A stretch of 64,000 nt of DNA from JANOSH01 sp031415695 (GCA_031415695.1 JANOSH010000051.1:124001-188000), one strand, 5' to 3'. Shown: positions 42,661-51,321, counted from the stretch's first letter. Made by a program: numbers and translations. The notes: generated from the sequence alone by a model not told the origin.

Positions 42661-43049
42661 CCGTGGCCGTGGTCACGGCTGGGTCCGTTTCCGCCGTGAT
42701 TGTAGGGGCAACGTTGCTCCTTGCCGGAGCCACAAAGCTAGTCAGGCACGACTGGAGGGCCGAGGCGACCGCTTTGGGGGTTCCGGCGTGGATAGCTCCA
42801 GTCATAGGCCCAGTAGAGATGGTGATCGGCTCGATGGTGGCCGTCCGCGTTGCTCGGCTCGTGTTCGCCGTAGCCGCGTTCGCGTTACTGATGGGCTTCA
42901 CGGCGTTCCTCCTCAGTACATGGGAGGAACGTAAGGGCATGCCGTGCAACTGTTTCGGTCCGCTGTCGAATCGGCCTGTGTCGGCGCGGACAATTGTGCG
43001 AAACCTTGTTCTTCTGGCCTTAACCCTCGTTGCCGGCTTTGCCCGATGA
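42657..43049 (+). CDS. MauE/DoxX-like membrane protein
   Basis: This 130-residue protein has four predicted membrane segments (AVIVGATLLLAGATKLV, IAPVIGPVEMVIGSMVAV, LVFAVAAFALLMGFTAFLL, NLVLLALTLVAGF). A cysteine pair, MPCNCFGPL, corresponds to the CGCFG motif of MauE-type proteins. These act with thioredoxin-like partners in periplasmic disulfide or methylamine-dehydrogenase maturation. It is coupled to the flavin reductase gene. Confidence 0.82.
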   Translation: MTVAVVTAGSVSAVIVGATLLLAGATKLVRHDWRAEATALGVPAWIAPVIGPVEMVIGSMVAVRVARLVFAVAAFALLMGFTAFLLSTWEERKGMPCNCFGPLSNRPVSARTIVRNLVLLALTLVAGFAR

Positions 43050-43070
43050 ACTCAGCCGACTGAAGCCGGG

Positions 43071-43691
43071 TTAGCCGAATTTTGTCAGTGAACTGACCAG
43101 CTGAAGCGAATCGGTGTGGGTTCGCTCTGCCGCCCACTCCGACACAGTTGGGTCGCCCGTGAGGTAGACGATTTGGACCATGTTGCTCAAACGTTCGAGC
43201 GCGTCGAGGAGATCGCGGGTCTGGTGGGCGCTGAGACCGAGCAGGGGCTCGGACAGCACAGCAAGCGAAGACGTTCCCCGGCTACCAGCGTTGCGGGCTC
43301 GACCGAGCCATACCAGGAGCCGTTCGACGAGTTGTGGCACGGAGGCAGCGCCGTCGTGGGTGCTTGCGTTCAAACCTAGGTCTCGGGCCGAAATGTGGGT
43401 GATGCGGGGCAGATCTTCGGGGCCGGGAACCGTCGAATCGCCGGTGTCGGCGCCGTCGAGGATTGAGACGCGGCGACGACCGCCGCTGCGGCGTACGAGC
43501 AGTCGCCGACCCGATGCATCGAGGTATCGCAGTTCGGCATGATCCACGGCACCGTGCATCGAGCGATGCAGGAGTTCGACGACCTTCTCGCGTTCGGCTG
43601 TGTCTAGCCCGGTTAGGACCGACATGCGGCCGTGAAAGTTGAGACGTACGATGCCGTCTTCCTGCATAACGATGAGCTCTTGCATCCGCAT
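43071..43691 (-). CDS. Protein of unknown function
   Basis: I do not recognise the family of this ~206-residue soluble protein. The first half is beta-rich (IVRLNFHGRMSVLTGLD, HAELRYLDASGRRLLVRR). The last part, LSAHQTRDLLDALERLSNMVQIVYLTGD, resembles the end of an ABC/SMC-type ATPase, but no Walker A motif is present. Start ATG 43691 is chosen, with downstream ATGs possible. Confidence 0.65.
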   Translation of the reverse strand: MRMQELIVMQEDGIVRLNFHGRMSVLTGLDTAEREKVVELLHRSMHGAVDHAELRYLDASGRRLLVRRSGGRRRVSILDGADTGDSTVPGPEDLPRITHISARDLGLNASTHDGAASVPQLVERLLVWLGRARNAGSRGTSSLAVLSEPLLGLSAHQTRDLLDALERLSNMVQIVYLTGDPTVSEWAAERTHTDSLQLVSSLTKFG

Positions 43692-43823
43692 GCATGTCTC
43701 ATCGGACGTTACACACAAGCAATGAGTCAAGAAGTGTCCGTACGTTCTGTGGTTTTTCTCTCGTTGGGTTCACGAACCGTATGTTTTGGATCGGCGTAAG
43801 GTGTCCGACCTAGCCTGATAGTC

Positions 43824-44099
43824 ATGCGGGTGTGGATTGACCAAGACTTGTGTACGGGTGACGGCTTGTGCACAGACCATTGTCCTGAGGTGTTTGTGCT
43901 GCTTGAGGACGGAATTGCCTATGTGAGCCAAGATGGCGCACCCGGCAACGATCCGGGCGGTTCGGCGAGCCTCGTCGAGGTCACTGAGCGCCACGAGAGC
44001 TCGGTTGTGGCCGCAGCGAGCGACTGTCCGGGCGAATGCATCTTCATCGAGCACGACAATATCGACCAACAGTTCGAGCTCGCTAGTGGTGCGCACTAG
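43824..44099 (+). CDS. Ferredoxin (3Fe-4S/4Fe-4S single-cluster type)
   Basis: This 91-residue protein opens MRVWIDQDLCTGDGLCTDHCPEVF and has DCPGECIFIE later. That cysteine layout fits a single-cluster actinobacterial ferredoxin, usually a P450 or oxygenase electron donor. It lies 92 nt upstream of sufB in the same direction, but a hairpin separates them, so joint transcription is uncertain. Confidence 0.9.
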   Translation: MRVWIDQDLCTGDGLCTDHCPEVFVLLEDGIAYVSQDGAPGNDPGGSASLVEVTERHESSVVAAASDCPGECIFIEHDNIDQQFELASGAH

Positions 44100-44110
44100 C
44101 GCAAACGAAG

Positions 44111-44137
44111 CCAGCGACGAGGTAGCAAACTCGCTGG
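44111..44137 (+). terminator. Hairpin between ferredoxin and sufB
   Basis: CCAGCGA and TCGCTGG form a 7-bp stem with a 13-nt loop starting 12 nt after the ferredoxin stop. No clear T run follows. It may end ferredoxin transcription ahead of the sufB promoter. Confidence 0.45.
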
Positions 44138-44147
44138 GGGATTGTTA

Positions 44148-44166
44148 CTATCTAGGTAGGAGAAAT
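44148..44166 (+). promoter_or_regulatory. Candidate suf operator and -10 region upstream of sufB
   Basis: CTATCTAGGTAGGAGAAAT matches the 19-bp motif CTAYNNNNRTAGKRGAAAY seen at the other two suf promoters in this window. TACTAT at 44146-44151 is a likely -10 and overlaps it, so bound regulator would block transcription. The sufB start follows 26 nt later with AAGGAGA as ribosome binding site. Confidence 0.55.
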
Positions 44167-44191
44167 CCTCTGACGTTTCAAGGAGACGGCC

Positions 44192-45595
44192 ATGTCGGCA
44201 CTAGAGCTCGATCTCAGTAAGTACAAGCTCGGTTGGAGCGACGGTGACGAGTTCGTGATGCGTCCCGAAAAAGGGATCAACGCCGCCGTCGTCGAGAACA
44301 TCAGCCGCATCAAGAGCGAGCCCGACTGGATGCGGCAGTTCCGACTGCGCAGCCACCGGACGTTCGACAAGAAGCCCATGGCCGAGTGGTTTGCCATCAA
44401 CATGCCCGATCTCGACTTCCAGGACATCTACTACTACATCAAGCCAACGAGCGACGGTGTGGTCGACGAGTGGGATTCACTGCCCGAGCGCATCAAACAA
44501 ACCTACGAGAAGCTTGGTATTCCTGAGGCCGAACGAAAGTACCTAGCTGGGGTCACGAGCCAGTACGACTCCGAAGTGGTGTACCACAAGAACCGCGACG
44601 ACCTTGAAAAGCAAGGCATCTTGTTCTGCGATATGGACACTGCAGTTCGCGAGTACCCCGAATTAGTCCAGAAGTACATGGGATCCATTATCCCCCCGGG
44701 CGATAACAAGTTTGCCGCGCTGAACTCGGCCGTGTGGTCGGGTGGCTCGTTCATTTATGTGCCGCCCGGAGTCAACTGCGAGATGCCGCTGCAGGCGTAC
44801 TTCCGCATCAACTCCGAGAACGCCGGCCAGTTCGAGCGTACGCTCATCATTGCTGACGAGGGCTCCCAGGTTCACTACATCGAAGGATGTTCGGCGCCGG
44901 TGTACACCACCGATTCGTTGCATTCGGCCGTCGTCGAGATTGTGGTGAAGCCGTCGGCTCGGGTTACCTACACCACCATCCAGAACTGGTCGCCGAACGT
45001 GTACAACTTGGTGACAAAGCGGGCTCGTGTCGAGGCCGAAGGCCACATGGAATGGATCGACGGCAACATTGGTAGTCGCCTGACCATGAAGTACCCAGCG
45101 GTTTGGCTCGTGGGCCCCAAAGCCACAGGCGAGGTACTCTCGGTGGCGTATGCGGGTGCAGGCCAGCATCAGGACGCCGGTGCCAAGATGGTGCACGCTG
45201 CCCCGGAAACGACCTCGAAGATCGTGTCCAAGTCCATCAGCAAAGATGGTGGTATCACCACGTATCGAGGTCTCGTCAAGGTCGAGGAGGGTGCATATGG
45301 CTGCAAGAGCCATGTCCAGTGTGACGCGCTTATTCTTGACGATGAGTCCATCAGCCGAACCTTCCCGTACATGGAAGTTGCCCAAGAAGATGCTCAGATC
45401 GGTCATGAGGCAACAGTCTCGAAGGTCGCCGATGAGCAGCTCTTCTACCTCATGAGCCGTGGCCTGACCCAAGAGCAGGCCATGGGTTTGGTCGTGAACG
45501 GCTTCATTGAGCCGGTTACCAAAACACTGCCCATGGAATACGCCGTCGAGTGGAGCCGCCTTATCGAACTCCAGATGGAAGGCTCAGTCGGCTAA
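44192..45595 (+). CDS. sufB: Fe-S cluster assembly scaffold SufB
   Basis: This 467-residue protein forms the scaffold with SufD and SufC on which Fe-S clusters are built. Its core has GVNCEMPLQAYFRINSEN, VHYIEGCSAPVYTTDSLHSAVVEI, and SRLTMKYPAVWLVGPKATGE, then CKSHVQCDALILD, typical of SufB. A good AAGGAGA precedes the ATG. It leads the rightward suf genes, but a terminator-like hairpin and two small genes separate it from sufD. Confidence 0.97.
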   Translation: MSALELDLSKYKLGWSDGDEFVMRPEKGINAAVVENISRIKSEPDWMRQFRLRSHRTFDKKPMAEWFAINMPDLDFQDIYYYIKPTSDGVVDEWDSLPERIKQTYEKLGIPEAERKYLAGVTSQYDSEVVYHKNRDDLEKQGILFCDMDTAVREYPELVQKYMGSIIPPGDNKFAALNSAVWSGGSFIYVPPGVNCEMPLQAYFRINSENAGQFERTLIIADEGSQVHYIEGCSAPVYTTDSLHSAVVEIVVKPSARVTYTTIQNWSPNVYNLVTKRARVEAEGHMEWIDGNIGSRLTMKYPAVWLVGPKATGEVLSVAYAGAGQHQDAGAKMVHAAPETTSKIVSKSISKDGGITTYRGLVKVEEGAYGCKSHVQCDALILDDESISRTFPYMEVAQEDAQIGHEATVSKVADEQLFYLMSRGLTQEQAMGLVVNGFIEPVTKTLPMEYAVEWSRLIELQMEGSVG

Positions 45596-45618
45596 CTCTA
45601 CCGATTCGACGGCGGTTT

Positions 45619-45652
45619 GCTCTGCGGGGCTGGGTCGATAACCCCGCAGAGC
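45619..45652. terminator. Bidirectional terminator after sufB
   Basis: GCTCTGCGGGG pairs with CCCCGCAGAGC, an 11-bp perfect stem with a 12-nt loop. It lies between the convergent ends of sufB and the small basic-protein gene. T tracts are weak on both sides. Confidence 0.7.
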
Positions 45653-45662
45653 CAGTACGCCG

Positions 45663-45995
45663 TTAGATCTCTGTGACCTGTAGTGCCAGCGCCTTTTCGC
45701 GGCGCACTGTCGTTCGCCGTTTCCACGCCTTTTGCTTCCAGTGACGGAATCGGTTTGGTTTTTTCAGTTGAGCAACCGCCTTTTTAGGATCGTGATGATG
45801 TTCGGGTTTCCATGCTGCTCCTGGCTCGACCACATCGTCGGGCTCGAGGCCCGAGGCCACTAGGCCCGCAACGTTGTGGAGCTCGCCGCTTATTCGATGG
45901 CGCTCGCTGCGGGCGTGGGCCCGTTGCTCGTACCTGGCAATAGGCGCAGCTTCACGGTCGGTTCCGTTCGCCGCACTTGTTCTTGCTTGGCTCAT
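45663..45995 (-). CDS. Small basic protein of unknown function
   Basis: This 110-residue protein starts at ATG 45995 with GGAGGAA upstream. It is rich in Arg, Lys and His, with KPEHHHDPKKAVAQLKKPNRF and RHWKQKAWKRRTTVRREKAL near the end, which suggests nucleic-acid binding. I recognise no family. It lies between sufB and the cysteine-motif gene, on the opposite strand. Confidence 0.65.
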   Translation of the reverse strand: MSQARTSAANGTDREAAPIARYEQRAHARSERHRISGELHNVAGLVASGLEPDDVVEPGAAWKPEHHHDPKKAVAQLKKPNRFRHWKQKAWKRRTTVRREKALALQVTEI

Positions 45996-46149
45996 CAAGT
46001 TCCTCCATCTCTGGACGTCTGATTGCCCCCCTGTGACGAACGTAACACGCTGAGCGAGCCGAGGGAAGTACCTTGTCCTCGTGATTTCGTTCACGATTGT
46101 CACCCCTTGGTGCGCACCGTGGCAGCATCCGGCGAACTAGTCTGTCGAT

Positions 46150-46512
46150 ATGCCCATGCGGGAGGAATGCAAGAACTACGAGAGCCGTACGTATGCCAAC
46201 GGTGAAACCGTTCGCAAGTGCAATCTCGACCTTGCACCCGATTCGCCATGGCGATGTCCGGCCGAGTGCGCCAAGTACGAGCGGCGATTGGTCGATGTTG
46301 GATGGGCGCGCGGCTCGCTCGTTTCTTCGGTGCCGCAAGCTGATCCGCCCGGGCTTGACGACGGAACCGCGGCCGCGGTGCTCGACGAAGCCGAAGACTT
46401 TTTGAACTCAATCGGAGCGCAGGTAATGGCCGAATTCGCGGCCGAACAAAACAAGCGTGGCAATCGTCCGAAGGGAAATCCGAAGGGTAAGAAGAAGCGT
46501 TTCGGTCGTTAG
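46150..46512 (+). CDS. Small four-cysteine protein in the suf locus
   Basis: This 120-residue protein has a cysteine set near the start: ECKNYESRTYANGETVRKC and RCPAECAKYERR, spacing that could bind zinc or an Fe-S cluster. The C-terminus is basic (KGNPKGKKKRFGR). I do not know the family. It lies directly before the sufD promoter. No ribosome binding site is seen, and TAGTCT 6 nt upstream of the ATG could give a leaderless transcript. Confidence 0.7.
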   Translation: MPMREECKNYESRTYANGETVRKCNLDLAPDSPWRCPAECAKYERRLVDVGWARGSLVSSVPQADPPGLDDGTAAAVLDEAEDFLNSIGAQVMAEFAAEQNKRGNRPKGNPKGKKKRFGR

Positions 46513-46529
46513 GCACTTGCGGCGTTGGG

Positions 46530-46548
46530 GTTTCTCCTACCGTCGTAG
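46530..46548 (-). promoter_or_regulatory. Candidate suf operator upstream of sufD
   Basis: On the minus strand CTACGACGGTAGGAGAAAC matches the motif CTAYNNNNRTAGKRGAAAY. It shares 11 consecutive bases, GGTAGGAGAAA, with the sufB site but in opposite orientation to the gene. TATTTA at 46552-46557, 6 nt before the sufD GTG, is a possible -10 and would make sufD mRNA leaderless. Confidence 0.55.
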
Positions 46549-46563
46549 TAGTATTTATCTGCT

Positions 46564-47709
46564 GTGTTTGCCTCCCTGACCCCCGAACTCTCTGCCTCGC
46601 TCCGCGGTCCTGCATGGCTGGCCGAGCAGCGAATTGGCGCAGTCGAACGTGCAGCGGGCTTGCCCTGGCCAACGACGCAGGACGAGGTATGGCGGTACAG
46701 CCGAATCGGCGACCTCGACCCGGCCGCGTACGACTGGGCACCCACCATCAGCACTATCGATAGCCCTGCAGGTTATGTCGAGCGAGCTGCCGGCGTCGCA
46801 GTACCGGCTGCTGCACCCATCGACCTCTTTTCGGAACTCGTCCTTGGGTTCAACGATGATCCTGTCGTTGTGCGCGTGCCTGCCGGTCAGACTGTTTCGG
46901 AGCCGATCATTGTTACCCATTCGCTTGTCGACGGTGGTATTACGCTTCCAAGACTGTTGGTCTTCGCTGGTTGTGACAGCGAAGTAACGGTAATCGAGCG
47001 GTTTTTAGGAAGCGGTAAGGGGCTGATGGTGTCATCGGTCGAAATCGTGGCCGAGGCCGCGGCTCGGGTGCGGTATCAAGCAGTCAACGAACTGGGAATC
47101 GATTCCTGGCTCATTGCTAACCAGTCAGCCACCGGTGAACGCGATAGCACACTGTTCCTGGGCACGGTGTCGCTCGGCGGCGACTACAGCCGCGTTCGGA
47201 CCGAAGTACGCCTGACCGGTCAGGGTGCTCACGCCGAGCAGGTGGGCCTAAGCTTTGGCGAAGGCGACCAAATGCACGACTTCCGAGTCACTCAGGTGCA
47301 TGCTGCGCCCAAGACCACCAGCGACTTGCTTTTCAAGAGCGCGGTTGAGGGTCGATCTCGTAGCGTCTACACCGGGTTGATCCATATCGAGAAAACTGCT
47401 CGTGGCTCCAAGGCATTCCAGACCAACCGCAACCTGAAGTTGTCGGACCTTGCGTCATCGGAAAGCGTGCCGAATCTCGATATCGAGAACAACGACGTGA
47501 AATGCAGTCATGCGTCGACGTCAGGCCCGGTCGACGCCGATCAAAAGTTCTACTTGGAAAGTCGTGGTGTCCCGCCATCAGTCGCCGAGCGATTGATTGT
47601 GCTCGGGTTCTTCGACGATGTCATCGACCGGCTACCAGCAGTTGGGTTGCGCCCGGTCTTGCGGGCGGAAGTAGCGGGAAAGCTCGATCGACGACTGGAA
47701 CACGCGTGA
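46564..47709 (+). CDS. sufD: Fe-S cluster assembly protein SufD
   Basis: This 381-residue SufB/SufD-family protein partners SufB and SufC. Typical patterns are RVPAGQTVSEPIIVTH, GTVSLGGDYSRVRTEVRL and KTTSDLLFKSAVEGRSRSVYTGLIHIEK, then NLDIENNDVKCSHASTSGPVDADQKFYLESRG. Its GTG start has no ribosome binding site. Its stop overlaps the Rieske gene as GTGA. Confidence 0.95.
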   Translation: MFASLTPELSASLRGPAWLAEQRIGAVERAAGLPWPTTQDEVWRYSRIGDLDPAAYDWAPTISTIDSPAGYVERAAGVAVPAAAPIDLFSELVLGFNDDPVVVRVPAGQTVSEPIIVTHSLVDGGITLPRLLVFAGCDSEVTVIERFLGSGKGLMVSSVEIVAEAAARVRYQAVNELGIDSWLIANQSATGERDSTLFLGTVSLGGDYSRVRTEVRLTGQGAHAEQVGLSFGEGDQMHDFRVTQVHAAPKTTSDLLFKSAVEGRSRSVYTGLIHIEKTARGSKAFQTNRNLKLSDLASSESVPNLDIENNDVKCSHASTSGPVDADQKFYLESRGVPPSVAERLIVLGFFDDVIDRLPAVGLRPVLRAEVAGKLDRRLEHA

Positions 47710-48038
47710 AATCACACAAGCACCGCGTGTGCGCTTTCGACGAACTCGGAGCCGCCGAGGCCCGACGGTTCCTCATCGATGGTCAGGCCATATGTGTGGT
47801 TCGAATCGACGACGATGTGTACGCCATTGCCGACGCCTGCAGCCACGGCGACGTGTCCCTATCTGAGGGTGAAGTGCTGTGCGACTCGCTCGAGATCGAG
47901 TGTTGGAAGCATGGCAGTGCCTTCAGCCTCACGTCTGGCGTGCCGTCCACGCTGCCTGCAACTCGCCCAGTCCGGGTCTTCGATGCCAGCGTCGAGCAGG
48001 GACATATCGTTGTGGCCATCTCGAAGGCACGTCCATGA
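47706..48038 (+). CDS. Rieske [2Fe-2S] protein of the suf operon
   Basis: This 110-residue protein has the Rieske cluster motifs CSHGDVSL (C-x-H) and CWKHGSAF (C-x2-H) and the usual surrounding strands. Such small proteins are annotated as oxygenase ferredoxin subunits, and a similar gene lies between sufD and sufC in Streptomyces. It may deliver electrons in cluster assembly. It is overlapped by sufD and sufC on both sides (GTGA, ATGA). Confidence 0.93.
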   Translation: MKSHKHRVCAFDELGAAEARRFLIDGQAICVVRIDDDVYAIADACSHGDVSLSEGEVLCDSLEIECWKHGSAFSLTSGVPSTLPATRPVRVFDASVEQGHIVVAISKARP

Positions 48039-48826
48039 GCGGGCTAGTTGTGCGCAACCTAGTTGCGTCGGCGGGCAACAAGCAGATTCTCAATGGTATC
48101 GATCTTCACGTGCAGCCTGGCGAGGTCCACGCGGTGATGGGTCCAAACGGCGCGGGTAAGTCGACGTTGTCGGGCGTGCTCATGGGCAAGCCTGGTTACA
48201 CGGTTCACGGCGGTACAGCCACTCTCGACGGTACCGACCTGTTGGCCCTGCCAACCTGGCAACGGTCCCTGGCGGGGTTGTTCCTAGCGCTCCAATATCC
48301 CATCGAGGTGCCAGGCGTGTCGGTGCAGCATCTGCTGAGCGAAGCACTTGTGGCCCGAGGTCTTTCGGCTAGCGAACTCGCCGACGTGTTGACCGCCGAG
48401 GCGAACAGTGTTGGGCTCGACTTGTCGCTCCTTGATCGCGCCGTCAATGTTGATCTGTCGGGCGGCGAGAAGAAACGCAACGAGACAGTGCAGCTCGCTG
48501 TCTTGAAGCCACGAATCGCCATACTCGACGAGCTCGACTCGGGGCTCGACGTCGATGCGCTTCGCGCCTGTGCCCGTCGAGTTGCGCGATTGAGCCGTGA
48601 GTCTGGCACGGGGGTGCTTGCCATTACCCATTACAACCGGTTGCTCGACGAGCTTCGGCCCGACGTCGTTCATATCCTCGTGAAGGGCCGCATCGTGGCG
48701 TCTGGCGGGCCCGAGTTGGCCACCCAGTTGGAAATCGACGGTTACGCGGCGTTTGCAGCCGACGCCGACCCGGTCGAGGCACCTACTGCGTCGATGGCCG
48801 ACCTGTTCGGTGACCCGTTCGCCTGA
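48035..48826 (+). CDS. sufC: SufC ATPase, copy 1 (with SufBD genes)
   Basis: This 263-residue ABC ATPase powers the SufBCD scaffold. Walker A is GPNGAGKST, signature LSGGEKKRN, Walker B AILDELDSGLD, and the switch His is AITHYNRLL. The short C-terminal tail (VEAPTASMADLFGDPFA) is extra. It is coupled to the Rieske gene and followed 1 nt after its stop by the methyltransferase gene. A second sufC lies at 53052-53825. Confidence 0.95.
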   Translation: MSGLVVRNLVASAGNKQILNGIDLHVQPGEVHAVMGPNGAGKSTLSGVLMGKPGYTVHGGTATLDGTDLLALPTWQRSLAGLFLALQYPIEVPGVSVQHLLSEALVARGLSASELADVLTAEANSVGLDLSLLDRAVNVDLSGGEKKRNETVQLAVLKPRIAILDELDSGLDVDALRACARRVARLSRESGTGVLAITHYNRLLDELRPDVVHILVKGRIVASGGPELATQLEIDGYAAFAADADPVEAPTASMADLFGDPFA

Positions 48827-48827
48827 C

Positions 48828-49697
48828 GTGGACTGGAACCATGCGTCACCCAACACGGTATGGCATGGCGACAACCTCTCTGTCCTAGCGGAGATTCCCG
48901 AGGGGTCGTTTCGGCTTATCTACATCGACCCGCCCTTCAACACCGGTCGAGCGCAACAGCGTGTCAGCGTCAAAGCGACACGTTCAACGCAAGGAACGCG
49001 GATTGGATTCAAGGGGGCAACATACGAGATGGTCAAGGGAACGGTCACATCGTACAACGATGTGTTCACCGATTACTGGGCGTTCCTCGAACCCCGCTTG
49101 ATTGAGGCGTGGCGAGTTCTCGCCAATGACGGCACGCTCTACCTGCATCTCGACTACCGCGAGGTGCACTACGCCAAAGTGCTTCTGGATGCGCTGTTTG
49201 GCCGGGACTGCTTCCTTAACGAAATCATCTGGGCCTACGACTACGGAGCGCGAGCTACTCGCCGTTGGCCAGCGAAGCACGACAACATCCTCGTCTATGT
49301 GAAGGATCCGTCGACCTATTTCTTCAACAACGCCGAGGTCGACCGAGAGCCGTACATGGCACCGGGGTTGGTGACACCCGAGAAAGCCGAACGGGGAAAG
49401 CTACCGACCGACGTCTGGTGGCACACGATTGTGTCGCCGACTGGCAAGGAAAAGACGGGCTATGCAACGCAAAAGCCAGAAGGGATTCTGCGACGAATCA
49501 TTCAGGCGAGTAGTGAACCCGGCGATTGGGTGTGCGATTTCTTTGCCGGCAGCGGTACCACTGGCGCCGTGGCTGCGAAGCTCAATCGCCGGTTCCTCTT
49601 GGTTGACGAGAATCCGACTGCCATCGCGGTGATGCGTCAGCGGCTTGGCTCCGGGACAGCGGCTGCTCCCATTTGCTATCTCGACACTATTGCGTGA
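48828..49697 (+). CDS. Orphan site-specific DNA methyltransferase (N6-A/N4-C, beta-type order)
   Basis: This 289-residue protein begins DWNHASPNTVWHGDNLSVL, then has the catalytic DPPFNT motif near the start and FAGSGTTGAVAAKL (SAM-binding motif I) near the end, the beta-class order. No restriction endonuclease gene lies nearby, so it is probably solitary and regulatory or protective. GTG 48828 follows the sufC stop by 1 nt, and GTG 48810 is also in frame. Its 3' end overlaps a converging gene by 11 nt. Confidence 0.9.
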   Translation: MDWNHASPNTVWHGDNLSVLAEIPEGSFRLIYIDPPFNTGRAQQRVSVKATRSTQGTRIGFKGATYEMVKGTVTSYNDVFTDYWAFLEPRLIEAWRVLANDGTLYLHLDYREVHYAKVLLDALFGRDCFLNEIIWAYDYGARATRRWPAKHDNILVYVKDPSTYFFNNAEVDREPYMAPGLVTPEKAERGKLPTDVWWHTIVSPTGKEKTGYATQKPEGILRRIIQASSEPGDWVCDFFAGSGTTGAVAAKLNRRFLLVDENPTAIAVMRQRLGSGTAAAPICYLDTIA

Positions 49698-50175
49698 TTT
49701 GGCGATCGCGACTCTGGGCTCTGGGTGGTAAGGCTGGCGCAATGAGCAGCCCGACAGCTCCTACAGTTTCGATCTGTTCGAGCCGCGGCGACATGCGACG
49801 TTCTGTCCATGGTTGTTGGCGGGGTTTGACGTCGTAACGCCGACCGAAGGCTCGATGCTTGCGATGCTCGACTAATCGTCGAACCAACGTGCCGATAACC
49901 AGGGCCCCACCCGCGGCCTGGCGCAGCAAGGGACTTTCCCACAACTTCGGTGAGGGCTGTATGGAACCGTTGCTCGTAGGCCCAGTGCTGCGAAGTGCCA
50001 CAACCTTTGGATCGACGTTGCTGGGGTCAACAGTCTGCAGATGGAGATCCCGTTGGGTCACTTGTTGTTTGAGATCGTTGGTTGCGAAGAGTACGTCGCT
50101 GATGAACGGACTCACGGCGATGAACCCACCGATCAGCGCCGCGCAGAGCCAGAGCAGCGTCCGTATTCCTCGCAT
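49687..50175 (-). CDS. Membrane-anchored protein of unknown function
   Basis: This 162-residue protein has an N-terminal membrane helix (LLWLCAALIGGFIAVSPFI) and a second hydrophobic segment near 95 (AAGGALVIGTLVRRLV). The tail is basic and Pro-rich. No family is recognised. It converges on the methyltransferase gene and diverges from 50389, leaving a 213-bp promoter gap without other features. Confidence 0.62.
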   Translation of the reverse strand: MRGIRTLLWLCAALIGGFIAVSPFISDVLFATNDLKQQVTQRDLHLQTVDPSNVDPKVVALRSTGPTSNGSIQPSPKLWESPLLRQAAGGALVIGTLVRRLVEHRKHRAFGRRYDVKPRQQPWTERRMSPRLEQIETVGAVGLLIAPALPPRAQSRDRQITQ

Positions 50176-50388
50176 GTACGAACGCCCCTTCTGCCAGACC
50201 TACGTTCGGTCTATCGGCGCTGGGTTGGGCTTAAGGGAGTTCTGGCTGCGTAATCAGAAGCATTCTGGCCGTTTGCTTGAGACTGCGGAGACCGGACCTC
50301 CCCGGGGCTCAGGCCGCTGGCTGATACTCTGCGATGGTCTTCGCATCGGACGTTGCGAGAGGTTTCGCCTCTGTGGAAGGAATCGGCT

Positions 50389-51321
50389 GTGGGGTTTGCC
50401 AACGCTCAACGGCGTCTCGTCGACCGGATTGCAAAGAAGGTTGCCCGCGAGGTTGCCGATGAGATCGCGGCCCGGACCCCGGTTCACTCGCCGCCTTCTG
50501 CCCAGGGCAGTGAAGCGACTATTGCGTTGGACTATCCACCCCATCCTCGGGTGCGGTATGGCTATGACCTTCCGGCACATTTAGAACTGGCGGCCCTTTT
50601 TGCTGCAGGCGAGGAAGAATACCGACAACAGCTTAACGGGTTCGCTCTGCATGCCGATCGGATGCGACAAATACCCGTTCAGCTATCACAGGCGGATTGC
50701 GAAATCCCGGCTTGGGTCAACGGGTGGTTGCCCGGGCTCGACGGCCTCGCCATCTACGGGTTCGTGTCCGAGAGAAGTCCTCGACGATATGTCGAGGTTG
50801 GGTCGGGAAACTCGACAAAGTTTGCGCGGCGCGCTATCCGAGATCATGGTCTTGCCACCACGATCACATCGATCGATCCGGCACCGCGAGCCGAAATCGA
50901 CGGCCTGTGTGACACCGTGATTCGCTCGCCGCTGGAAGATGCCGACCTCAACTTGTTCGACCAGCTCGAGCCAGGCGATGTCGTCTTCATCGACAACTCG
51001 CACCGCAGCTTTCAAAACTCTGATGTCACGGTGTTCTTTCTTGATGTGCTCCCCAAAATACCAAAAGGGGTACTTGTCGGAATCCACGACATCTGCCTGC
51101 CGTTCGATTATCCGGCCGCCTGGCTCGGCCGCTACTACTCAGAACAGTATCTTCTGGCTGCGTTCCTTTTGGGTGGACATCGCGGAATGCGAATTGTGCT
51201 GCCCGCGTTCCATTGTAGCGTGGCCCGGGAGTTGACCTCCGACCTCGACAAGGTCTGGGACGAACCATATTTCGCTGAGGTGCAACGACATGGAGCAGCA
51301 TTCTGGATGGAAGCTACCTAA
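50389..51321 (+). CDS. SAM-dependent methyltransferase-like protein
   Basis: This 310-residue protein has a class I methyltransferase fold: RYVEVGSGNSTKFARRAI (motif I), then TITSIDPAPRAEIDGL and GDVVFIDNSHRSFQNSDV, with an HDICLPFDYP segment. It resembles Methyltransf_24/class I proteins linked to glycan or natural product methylation. The GTG at 50389 with GGAAGGAA upstream was chosen. Its 3' end overlaps sufU by 4 nt. Confidence 0.8.
   Translation: MGFANAQRRLVDRIAKKVAREVADEIAARTPVHSPPSAQGSEATIALDYPPHPRVRYGYDLPAHLELAALFAAGEEEYRQQLNGFALHADRMRQIPVQLSQADCEIPAWVNGWLPGLDGLAIYGFVSERSPRRYVEVGSGNSTKFARRAIRDHGLATTITSIDPAPRAEIDGLCDTVIRSPLEDADLNLFDQLEPGDVVFIDNSHRSFQNSDVTVFFLDVLPKIPKGVLVGIHDICLPFDYPAAWLGRYYSEQYLLAAFLLGGHRGMRIVLPAFHCSVARELTSDLDKVWDEPYFAEVQRHGAAFWMEAT

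Noticed and set aside
44663..45472. Leftward open frame of 269 codons within sufB
   Set aside because: Antisense shadow of sufB; no ribosome binding site or family similarity.
50176..50388. Possible tRNA or small RNA in the gap before the methyltransferase-like gene
   Set aside because: Some GC-rich segments and a short AGAGG hairpin exist, but no cloverleaf or terminator could be formed.
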